Below are positions 26,918-34,931 of a stretch of 46,011 nucleotides of DNA, piece after piece. The first letter of the stretch is position 1; every line of letters starts with the position of its first letter. This DNA is from a virus, in IMG/VR virus record IMGVR_UViG_3300008516_000138, positions 1-46,011 of that record; one strand, given 5' to 3'. Below the pieces are notes generated by a model. That model worked only from the letters and a program-made list of their open reading frames with translations. It was not told the DNA's origin and ran no database searches. The position numbers and the translations under genes were made by a program.

Positions 26918-27447
26918 CGGACACCCTCTACATCATTCAAGAATCTGACCCATTCGTCGGGATTTCGCACGAACCACCGTGGACAATCTTTCCCCGTACA
27001 AAAATGGTGCGTGAAAATATCGTCTTCGGTCAGCCCAAATTCTTGGCATAGCCAGGCGCACAGTTTGACAGCCGAGTGCCAGGTCTTGTCTGTGTACCGC
27101 CCGTCCCAATCCAGATGACAGGTCTCAATACCAATCAGACACCCATTCGGATAATCCCCGAAGATCCTCTTCGCCTCTTTGGTTGTCTGCGGTGTCGGTC
27201 CGGCATGGTGAGCTACTTCATCCAATGGAACACACTGGAGGATCTCACCATCCAGCCCCACGATCAGATGTGCCGATCCGTACCCGTGTTTCCCGTCTTT
27301 TCGCATTTCAAAATAGGCACGGTTGAAAAACGCCGTGGTCCAGGGATTGCCGACCCAGTGCATGATCAGCCCCTTGACCCTGTGCAACGGGGTCTGTGGG
27401 CGTGAGTATTTGTTGGGTGTCAACAATTTCTGCGTTATCTCGATCAT
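26914..27447 (-). CDS. N-acetylmuramoyl-L-alanine amidase endolysin
   Basis: 177 aa. PGRP/amidase_2 fold: LIMHWVGNPWTT (zinc His 30), HLIVGLDGEILQCVPLDEVAHHAG, CLIGIETCHLDWDG (Glu 108), TDDIF-type EDDIFTHHFCTGKDCPRWF (zinc His 147/148 and Cys 155). Cuts the bond between muramic acid and the peptide. No signal peptide, so it needs the holin next door. Starts at ATG 27447, overlapping the membrane protein above. Confidence 0.93.
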   Translation of the reverse strand: MIEITQKLLTPNKYSRPQTPLHRVKGLIMHWVGNPWTTAFFNRAYFEMRKDGKHGYGSAHLIVGLDGEILQCVPLDEVAHHAGPTPQTTKEAKRIFGDYPNGCLIGIETCHLDWDGRYTDKTWHSAVKLCAWLCQEFGLTEDDIFTHHFCTGKDCPRWFVRNPDEWVRFLNDVEGVR

Positions 27448-27986
27448 AAAAGTGTCAGGAGCAATCCCCCTCCTGCCGCCACTACCAGCGAAATTCCACC
27501 ACCTACCAACAACCATTTAAGTTTTTGCCTTGCTTCCAGGGCTTTTTTGCCGGGTATGTCTTCGAGTTCATTCAACTGCCCCGCCTGGCCGTTGACCTTG
27601 CCTCCGAGTCCCTGGACAACTTTTTCCAAATGTTCCGTACAAGTTTCTAGTTTCGCCGTAGCCACCCGTTGTAGATCATGACCTTGTCGCAACTCCGTGA
27701 CAGCCTCACCCAACACCCGTACCTGCGGCATGTACATCTCCATAGTGCCTATACGGTCGACTATGCCCTCGGTTTTACGGTCGATGTGCTTCTGCAGCAT
27801 GTCGCGGTAATGAACACAAGTACCGTCTCGGGCTTCCAAAGCCTTTGTGTGCAGATCCACGACCAGACCCTTGAGCTCGGGAAGAATCCTGTCTTCAACG
27901 GCTTTCACAATCTTCTGTTTGAACCCGTTGTCCAGAAAGTCAGTGATATCGGCCAAAAGTTTGGTTTGTAGTTCAGCGTAGGTCAT
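27444..27986 (-). CDS. Tail-anchored coiled-coil membrane protein of the lysis block
   Basis: 180 aa. Soluble helical part (1-150) with heptads and no signal, then one C-terminal span, WLLVGGGISLVVAAGGGLLL, leaving almost nothing outside. ATG overlaps the lipoprotein stop. Could be a lysis regulator or holin-like factor; similar tail-anchored proteins are sometimes placed beside phage endolysins. No family recognised. Confidence 0.6.
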   Translation of the reverse strand: MTYAELQTKLLADITDFLDNGFKQKIVKAVEDRILPELKGLVVDLHTKALEARDGTCVHYRDMLQKHIDRKTEGIVDRIGTMEMYMPQVRVLGEAVTELRQGHDLQRVATAKLETCTEHLEKVVQGLGGKVNGQAGQLNELEDIPGKKALEARQKLKWLLVGGGISLVVAAGGGLLLTLL

Positions 27987-28231
27987 TCGATAGCCCCCCA
28001 CCATTCTGGTGATATATCGGGTTTGTGGCCAATATTGTCATCCCGAAGACTTTCGTACCACATATCATACCGGACGATATCACCCTTCATGTACATTTCG
28101 TTTGGCCACCACAACTCATCTAAACCCGTTATCACAATCGTGACAGAACCGGTTTGCGGTACAGATTGCCAATAACAAGCACCTAAAGCTAAAATTATGA
28201 GCAACAAAAACACAAATCGCTTTTTCATCAT
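27983..28231 (-). CDS. Lipoprotein with CBM-like C-terminus
   Basis: 82 aa. MMKKRFVFLLLIILALGACY has a lipobox (LGAC), so the mature protein begins at the Cys and is lipid-anchored. The C-terminus YMKGDIVRYDMWYESLRD, then KPDISPEWWGAI resembles small carbohydrate-binding modules (Y-GD-V-Y--W-Y------P--SP-WW). It is short enough for an o-spanin but has an unusual domain. Exclusion or glycan binding at the outer membrane are other options. First gene after the bidirectional terminator. Confidence 0.6.
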   Translation of the reverse strand: MMKKRFVFLLLIILALGACYWQSVPQTGSVTIVITGLDELWWPNEMYMKGDIVRYDMWYESLRDDNIGHKPDISPEWWGAIE

Positions 28232-28240
28232 TCCCCCAAT

Positions 28241-28270
28241 AAAAAAACCGGCGCGGGCCGGTCTTTTTTT
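28241..28270. terminator. Bidirectional intrinsic terminator
   Basis: ACCGGC (28247-28252) pairs with GCCGGT (28257-28262), flanked by seven As on the left and seven Ts on the right, so it works in either direction. It separates the ejection-protein genes from the lysis genes. The remaining gap to 28365 holds only an imperfect AAAGTG/CACTTT repeat. Confidence 0.85.
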
Positions 28271-28365
28271 GCAAGCAGAAAGTGGCAATTCCGACACTTT
28301 ATGCAAGCAAAATATACATATTTGTAGATTTTCGTTAACGTCTGTTTTTTAACATCATGCCGAAA

Positions 28366-31300
28366 TCAATCCTTTACCTCTTCGATAACCCGTTCAACCA
28401 TCTTCTTCGGTGTCGAATAGGGAATCCCGAACGTCGTCAACAACATCTCTGCAGTTTTGTCTACGCATCGAAGCGCTTCTTTGTGTCGCTTCTTCCTGGA
28501 GGGAAGCGAAAACATTCTAACGAAATGTGCGCCGGCACTGACCACGGTGTTTAGATATCGGAGTACGGGTACAGAAAAGTCATACCCGGCATATGTGCCC
28601 TTCTCTATTTTGCTGGTAAGAGATTGAAACACATCCCGGACGATATAGAACATACTCACCCAATTCTTGAGCAACCGGGTATAGATTTTGTCATCGTCAT
28701 CCCGGCCATAAATACGATTTCTCAATTCATCAATGGCTATATTCCCTATCGTGTTGACAAGCATCACAGAAACAATAGCCCGGGCCGCCCGCTTGGTAGC
28801 CAATTTGTTTTTACTGCGCACGGCATCATTCACGGTACGACGCAACAAGTTGAGGGCCTGATTCGTGAAAGTGGTGAATTGGGTCATCATCTTTTCCAAC
28901 GGTGCCCCGCGCGAGATAGAAGACCGATGCTCCGGGGCAAACGTGGGCTGGGTTCTATTGGTTGCCCATTCTGCAAACCGATAGGCCTTCTGCATCTTCT
29001 CTTCAGCGGTCAACTTCGCAATGTCTTTGTCTCGCATATCAAGGGCAGTTCTTACCTCTTCAGACAACTTCTCTTCCTGAAACTCGGACAGTACCTGTAG
29101 CACCGCACCCTGCATCCCCGGAGTCACCGTTTGCTTGTCAAACCATTTAATTCCGCCCATCATCTTTTCGGGTAGCTTGGCCTTGCCTTTGTACAACCGT
29201 TTCGCCGTTCCAGCTTTTTTCGTAACTTCCTGGACATCCCGACTAAACCCTCCTTCGATACGTTCAAGATATTCAGGAGAATAAAGCTTGTGCCGTTCTA
29301 TGAGCTCCTTGGGATGAGTCGCATAGTCCACAATTCCTTGCAACAGATATTTTGGTTTCACATATGTAGAATACATACTGTAGGATAATGGCTGCTTGAA
29401 CATGACAAATGGGTTTAGGCCTAAAATTGCGGTAGATAACCGAGCACGCATCTTGAGCATCCCTTTTTGAACGTCTGTATAACTCTTCTGTTCTCCGGCA
29501 ATATCCCTCAGCCCCTTTTCAATTTCATTCCACGTTTCTTTGCCATACCGGAGCGTCATCTGTCCTCGGAAGTTCTTGTTGTACAGAAGTTTGCTTGCGT
29601 CACTCAAAGGAATCTCCAGCCCGATATATGCAGCAGCATTCCGAACGGACCTGTTGATTACCTCAGTCAAAGGGTGAATATAGATAGGCTTGTTAACTCT
29701 CCTTCTTCTTTCAAGCATGCCCTTCTCAAGTCCCACCCGGGTCCACTGTCCCCTGAACTGTTCAAGTGCGCTCTCCTTCTCAATATCCATGCCCCGAGAA
29801 ATCGGCATCACGTCCTTGGGGAAATATATGTCTTCCTTGGGAAGCTCGTATCCGTTCTTCTCCTTGAATACAGGATTCAACCTGTCATACTGCTTTTCAA
29901 ACAAATTCCGCACCGGGGCGCCGGCAAAAGCCCTTTCGTCCGATGTCAGACTATTCATGATTGCCATAAGAGTTCTGTCAGTTATCGTGTAAATCTGATT
30001 GGGATCGGGACCATGCTCAAGCCCAAGCCCATCTGAAATCATGGATTCTCGATTGTCCTCATTCAAAAAGTGATTATACAAAGTCATGCGTTCGTTTCGG
30101 GTAAGATCAAACTTCCCTACTTTCACCCGCTCATTCAACCATGCATCCGTGTCCTCGCGCTTAAAACCGGCTTTTTCTAGATCCTTTTGATACGCCCTGA
30201 ACGTCTCCTGTGGATAACGCAACTGTTCTGTGATACCCTCTTTCACGCCCGCAAACAATACTTTGTCCATGGTGCTATTTGGCCCCGCGAGTTGTTCAAT
30301 AACCAGATCATAATGATTGTGGCGAAGACCAAAAAAGTTCTTGAGCTTCCGCCCTACAGCCTTGGCTTTTTCTACAGGAGTGATCTTCGAAGATACGATC
30401 TCGGCGGAAATCTGCTTGGGCGCCTTCATTTCGTTCATGGCCTGAGCAATAACCAGCGTCGCCCGGTGATCCTTTAGCCCAATACGGATCTGTTGTTTAC
30501 GGTTCTCAAGATGCGCATGGTGCATGACCGCGGTATAGATATCTTCCACTTCGTCCATGGAAAGATCGCGGATGCTACGTTTATCAAGAGTCTCCAGCCG
30601 TTCCTTGATACTGTCGGAAATTTCAACCTCGGGATTGTTCTCGAAATATTTCCGTGTTTTCTCCAGACTGATCACGGTGGATTCCCGGGGCTTGGTAAAA
30701 TCCAATCCGTTGATCAACTCTCGTATGGGTGCAGCATGCGCCTCAGACATAACATCGAGCTTGCTTTGAACTTTTTTTAGATCATGGATTATCTTGTTCA
30801 AATGCTCTCGCTGTTCTCTGCGGGCTATACCTTTTAACCGTGCCGCATGCGTCGCTTTTTTGTGCTGCGCAACACCCACTTCTTTACCAGCGGTATAAGC
30901 CTTACCAACAGCACGCTTGCCGGTACCAGTCTTGAGTTCCGCGATTTCCTGCACCAGCTCGGAAACTTTCGTCTCCCGAGCCTCGTCCCGGGCCCGTCGC
31001 ACTTCTTTTCGAGTATACTTTTCTCCCTCGATCTCAACGACTCGGGATTCCTTCATAGCCTCCTTAATTGCAGGCGCGGGCTCGATAGTTTCCGGAACCG
31101 CCCCAATCTCAATTGCCGCCCTTTCTTCAAAAGAGAGCGTGGTTGTCTCTGTTCTGTATCCCTCGGATACCGTCTTAAGCAGTTCTTCCTGTTCCGGAGA
31201 CATTTTTTCAACTTTGCCTTCTGTTCCGACTGGGCCCCTGACTGGGCCCGCTTTCTGTGCCCGCCGTGCCTCCAAAATGGACGACGTACCTGTCCCCGGA

Positions 31301-32442
31301 AGAACCATGACCGCAAACGCAAGAGCCGAGTGAATAGCAGTATCTTTCAGTCGGTTCAAAATCTCTTCTGGGGTTGCATGAACCGGAGCAACACCACGAC
31401 CACCAGGCCGACGAATTTGGAACTCTTTGCCGATCTCTGTTCCCAGTATCGTGACTACTTCCTGTATAATCTCTTGCGCGGTTTCAAAAGTGATATGTTT
31501 GCCGTACTGAGTAGCAAATCGCAATGCTATCTTCTTCAGCCCGCCCTCGGCAATTATCTTCTTTGTTGCCCGGGTCACCGCTTTGCGCAAAAGTGTCTGA
31601 CCACCAGGGATTGTCTTGAACAACTCACTAATCTGGGCAGTCTCAATCAATCCGTTAATTACACCCACCGTAATGCCGATAGGCTTGGCAATCTGGGGAT
31701 CCACACCAGCAACTAGCATCTCATCATAAGCCAACCCACCCTCGATCTCTACGATTTCCTGAGCACTGCCCGTAGCCATACCAACAGAGAACAACGTCAA
31801 AAAGGCACCAGGGATGGTCACAATCTCTTCAGGTAATCCGACTTGTGGGCCCATCTGACCAAGAATGGCCGCTGTTGCAGCACCGCCGGCGCCGGAAACT
31901 AAACCCGTCTTGGCTCCGCGCTTGATACCCGCCCACATAACTGGCGCCATCTCGATAGCCGCCAACAACGCCTTCACGGGTAATGATCGCTCCGCAGTCT
32001 CCGGGAGCATCATCTTGCCCTTCAGGGTGTCAACCTCCAGATTCATCTCTTCACTCTCGGCGGTAAGCATTTGCCGCCATCGTAATTTACCGAGTTCTAC
32101 CTGTTGCTGACCGTAATTCCAGACATCTTGAACTTCTTGGGTAAACTTCTTGTGTGGGGGTTTCTCTTCGCCAGTTAGCTGAGTAAGATATTCGTCCACA
32201 TGATCATAGGCTTCGCCGGGTTCCACGCTAAAATGCTCAGCAACAAATTCAGAATTGTTGATCCTGGCAGCCTCTTCCTCCGGATCGGCGAACTTTGGGA
32301 GGGTGAGATTGATTTTTGTCTTGGGTAATGTGTCGTCGCGGGAAGGTTCTACGAGATTCCACCCTTCCGGGAGGGAAACATCGCTTACTTGCGGGGGTTC
32401 GTCTACAAACTTCCAGCCGCCGGGTAATTGAATATCGCTCAT
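28366..32442 (-). CDS. Large ejection (internal virion) protein, gp16-like
   Basis: 1358 aa, the biggest gene. The N-terminus carries two LPxGW motifs (QLPGGWKFVDEP and SLPEGWNLVEP). Residues about 155-300 include hydrophobic/glycine-rich stretches (GAGGAATAAILGQ, FLTLFSVGMATGSAQEIV) that could insert into membranes, followed by long helices and a C-terminus with LLTTFGIPYSTPKKMV. Size, position after two core proteins and helical composition match the T7 gp16 slot, the protein ejected to form the DNA channel. No lytic transglycosylase motif was found. Confidence 0.75.
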   Translation of the reverse strand: MSDIQLPGGWKFVDEPPQVSDVSLPEGWNLVEPSRDDTLPKTKINLTLPKFADPEEEAARINNSEFVAEHFSVEPGEAYDHVDEYLTQLTGEEKPPHKKFTQEVQDVWNYGQQQVELGKLRWRQMLTAESEEMNLEVDTLKGKMMLPETAERSLPVKALLAAIEMAPVMWAGIKRGAKTGLVSGAGGAATAAILGQMGPQVGLPEEIVTIPGAFLTLFSVGMATGSAQEIVEIEGGLAYDEMLVAGVDPQIAKPIGITVGVINGLIETAQISELFKTIPGGQTLLRKAVTRATKKIIAEGGLKKIALRFATQYGKHITFETAQEIIQEVVTILGTEIGKEFQIRRPGGRGVAPVHATPEEILNRLKDTAIHSALAFAVMVLPGTGTSSILEARRAQKAGPVRGPVGTEGKVEKMSPEQEELLKTVSEGYRTETTTLSFEERAAIEIGAVPETIEPAPAIKEAMKESRVVEIEGEKYTRKEVRRARDEARETKVSELVQEIAELKTGTGKRAVGKAYTAGKEVGVAQHKKATHAARLKGIARREQREHLNKIIHDLKKVQSKLDVMSEAHAAPIRELINGLDFTKPRESTVISLEKTRKYFENNPEVEISDSIKERLETLDKRSIRDLSMDEVEDIYTAVMHHAHLENRKQQIRIGLKDHRATLVIAQAMNEMKAPKQISAEIVSSKITPVEKAKAVGRKLKNFFGLRHNHYDLVIEQLAGPNSTMDKVLFAGVKEGITEQLRYPQETFRAYQKDLEKAGFKREDTDAWLNERVKVGKFDLTRNERMTLYNHFLNEDNRESMISDGLGLEHGPDPNQIYTITDRTLMAIMNSLTSDERAFAGAPVRNLFEKQYDRLNPVFKEKNGYELPKEDIYFPKDVMPISRGMDIEKESALEQFRGQWTRVGLEKGMLERRRRVNKPIYIHPLTEVINRSVRNAAAYIGLEIPLSDASKLLYNKNFRGQMTLRYGKETWNEIEKGLRDIAGEQKSYTDVQKGMLKMRARLSTAILGLNPFVMFKQPLSYSMYSTYVKPKYLLQGIVDYATHPKELIERHKLYSPEYLERIEGGFSRDVQEVTKKAGTAKRLYKGKAKLPEKMMGGIKWFDKQTVTPGMQGAVLQVLSEFQEEKLSEEVRTALDMRDKDIAKLTAEEKMQKAYRFAEWATNRTQPTFAPEHRSSISRGAPLEKMMTQFTTFTNQALNLLRRTVNDAVRSKNKLATKRAARAIVSVMLVNTIGNIAIDELRNRIYGRDDDDKIYTRLLKNWVSMFYIVRDVFQSLTSKIEKGTYAGYDFSVPVLRYLNTVVSAGAHFVRMFSLPSRKKRHKEALRCVDKTAEMLLTTFGIPYSTPKKMVERVIEEVKD

Positions 32443-34454
32443 AATTCAGAAATCAATTCCTTCGTATAGGGATCGCGGATCTCGCGGGTACGTTCATCGT
32501 ACACGCCGATCTCCCCGTTTGGTCCCTCAATATAATAAAGTTGCGGATCATCAAGAGGTGGCAATACCTCCACGCCCTCGTTCCGCAACCACCCAAGATC
32601 CAAATCTTCGAATGACTGGATTCCCAGCGTCCGGAATTGTTCTTCCGTGGGAATACCAACTAATCGCCCATAACGATCAAGTCGTCCCTCTTCCGCCCAC
32701 TGTTTCATGACTTCTTCGGGACTCATTGCCCGGACCTGCCAGGGGGTACCACCGCGCAATCCCCGCTCGACTCCCCGTATCAGTTGTTTGCGTGCCTTAT
32801 CGGACATCAGAGGTTTGGTAAAATTCATAAATGCCGCGTCTATCTCATCGGGCATGGGATCACGGCCATTTTTCGTTTTGAAATCCTCGACCCACTGCCC
32901 AAAGGCACCCTCAGCCTCGTATTTTTCGCGTTCGCTCTGGGCCGCCGCCTCGAGTTCGTCATCAGCGGCTAAATCTTTCGTCTCCTCGTTATACAGCTTC
33001 ACAATCCCGTGTTTAGCTGCTTCCACGCGATAGTTGGGTTTTTCTTTACTCAATGTGTCAATTTTGTCATCGATCTTTTTGATCCATTTCCCATACATAT
33101 CGTTTCCAACACGAGGTACCGTGAGAGCAGTTTCGGCAGGACCCCGGTTGTCCGCAACATACCGCCGTAATTCTGTTAATTCCCCGGCCGTAACATCCTC
33201 TTTGTAGAAAATACGGTCAAACTCTTGATAAAACTCAGGCGCCGTCACCTCCCAAGCTTCTTGTTCCTCACGTCGTCTGGCACGAGTCTCGCGATCCTTT
33301 ATGGCCTGCTCGTAATCTTCACGAAAGGATTTGAATCGTTTGTCTTCTTCGGGAAATTGCTTACCAAATGCCTCAATTGCTTTCTCCACTTCATCGGGAG
33401 CTATCTCATATTTACCCAAATCCAAAAACATCTGTTCAAGAGTAATTTCCGCAATATCCAGCTCTTCTTGTGCCGCCGCTGTTCTTTGATCCAATTCTTT
33501 CTGTCTCTGTTCATCTTCTGCTTTTGCGGCTTGCTCCAGGATCATATCTGAATAATGTACTCGGGTTGAATAAGGAATATCGGGATATTTTTCTTCGTCA
33601 AATGGTTCGTAAGGATCAGTTATTTCCCGACGAATACCAATTGCTTTCCATAATTCGTTTGATTGTTTCTCTATTCTGGCTGCTTCTGCATCCCCCGCTT
33701 GCTGATTCAAAAGACTCAATTCGGCATTCAGCGCGGATGCCATAGACTTCCGGGTATCAGGGTCCAGATTGTACAAAGAATCGCCCACCCGATAAGCAAA
33801 CTTCTCACCGGCTTCCTTAGATAACAACCAACTCACGCCAACATCACCGAGAGCTCGGGCGTAGGCCATCGTTCGGTCCCGTACGATCTGAGGAATAGCG
33901 GTTTCCTGGATTTTCAAAAGATCCTGTTCATAAAATTCCATAGCTTCTCGGGATTTCTGGATTTCCGACATTACCCCATCAGCATCTTGATCTCTGACAA
34001 GTTGATTAATGGTTTGCTTCCGTACCGCCCCAGCGTGATCAATCGCTCGGTCATCTGAATACCGTTCAATCGTGTCTTCCCATTTCAACCGGAACTCGTC
34101 AAGATTCTGCCTGAGTCCCAGTTTTGACTTGGGCAGACGCATCTTCGCGGACAAATCTTCGTTCAGCCCATCGTAGAATGTTTTGAACTTATCCCCGTAG
34201 GATGTATATTCGGGGTCTTTCTGGATATCCGCCCAAAACTTCTGCCACTGGTCCCGAGCACCGACAAGAGCTTCGTTCAACTCATTCTGTGCGGCCAGGT
34301 CAAACAGTCTGCCAGCAAACGCAGTACCGACCTGCTGTACCTGCCCTGCAAACTGACCTACGGCTCCCGCTTTTGCGGCCTCGGCACTGACTTGTTTCCG
34401 GAGTCTCGGGGGTTTGGGTGCTCCTATCTGTTGACTATAAAGAGGAATTGGCAT
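32439..34454 (-). CDS. Internal virion (core) protein, gp15-like
   Basis: 671 aa, almost entirely charged helix, ATG behind GGAG. Begins PIPLYSQQIGAPKPPRLRKQ with a Gly/Ala helix (GAVGQFAGQVQQVGTAFAG); the middle is coiled coil (about 100-440), and the C-terminus FRTLGIQSFEDLDLGWLRNE plus beta-like YYIEGPNGEIGVYDERTREI. Fits the second core protein ejected into the host. Stop overlaps the next ATG (ATGA). Confidence 0.7.
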   Translation of the reverse strand: MPIPLYSQQIGAPKPPRLRKQVSAEAAKAGAVGQFAGQVQQVGTAFAGRLFDLAAQNELNEALVGARDQWQKFWADIQKDPEYTSYGDKFKTFYDGLNEDLSAKMRLPKSKLGLRQNLDEFRLKWEDTIERYSDDRAIDHAGAVRKQTINQLVRDQDADGVMSEIQKSREAMEFYEQDLLKIQETAIPQIVRDRTMAYARALGDVGVSWLLSKEAGEKFAYRVGDSLYNLDPDTRKSMASALNAELSLLNQQAGDAEAARIEKQSNELWKAIGIRREITDPYEPFDEEKYPDIPYSTRVHYSDMILEQAAKAEDEQRQKELDQRTAAAQEELDIAEITLEQMFLDLGKYEIAPDEVEKAIEAFGKQFPEEDKRFKSFREDYEQAIKDRETRARRREEQEAWEVTAPEFYQEFDRIFYKEDVTAGELTELRRYVADNRGPAETALTVPRVGNDMYGKWIKKIDDKIDTLSKEKPNYRVEAAKHGIVKLYNEETKDLAADDELEAAAQSEREKYEAEGAFGQWVEDFKTKNGRDPMPDEIDAAFMNFTKPLMSDKARKQLIRGVERGLRGGTPWQVRAMSPEEVMKQWAEEGRLDRYGRLVGIPTEEQFRTLGIQSFEDLDLGWLRNEGVEVLPPLDDPQLYYIEGPNGEIGVYDERTREIRDPYTKELISEL

Positions 34455-34463
34455 CTCATACTC

Positions 34464-34922
34464 CTATATAAACATACCAGCACCGGAAGCAACACCACCG
34501 AGAAGACTTCCGGCAACCTGCCATGGTCGGGTTTTCTTGTACGCCTCGGCTTCCTCACCATATTGTGAGGCTTCAAACAACCGCGATTCTTTCTCCCACT
34601 TCCCGGACAGGGACAGGCGTCTCACGTCTTCGGACATCATTCTCGAGGTTTCCGCCTGGAGCGCAAGAGGGGATCCGCTGCTGAGTTCTACCCCGGACCG
34701 ACCAATCACGGCCTTTTGGTGACCCCGAAAACGGGCCTGCTGAGTCTTCAAATCGGATATTTGGAATTCGGTAGCCTGTGCAATCTGCTCGGCTTCTTTT
34801 TCAGCCTGCGTTTTGTTGGCTTCCGCCATTTCCTGTTGAGCCTTACTTGCTTGAGAACTTGATACAGCACTCGTCACACCACCGATAAGTGCAGCACCCG
34901 CCGCTAAAATTGCCCAAAACAT
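34464..34922 (-). CDS. Internal virion protein, gp14-like
   Basis: 152 aa, AGGAG before ATG. The hydrophobic N-terminus AILAAGAALIGGVTSAVSSS leads into a helix with Gln/Ala (QASKAQQEMAEANKTQAEKE), then SGVELSSGSPLALQAETSRM and a Gly-rich hydrophobic C-terminus. This is the common layout of the small podovirus ejection protein that forms the outer-membrane part of the channel. Confidence 0.75.
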   Translation of the reverse strand: MFWAILAAGAALIGGVTSAVSSSQASKAQQEMAEANKTQAEKEAEQIAQATEFQISDLKTQQARFRGHQKAVIGRSGVELSSGSPLALQAETSRMMSEDVRRLSLSGKWEKESRLFEASQYGEEAEAYKKTRPWQVAGSLLGGVASGAGMFI

Positions 34923-34931
34923 ATTTATCTC

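Noticed and set aside
30847-31716. Plus-strand open frame of 289 codons
   Set aside because: Antisense of the large ejection protein; Cys/Phe-rich composition is typical of a shadow.
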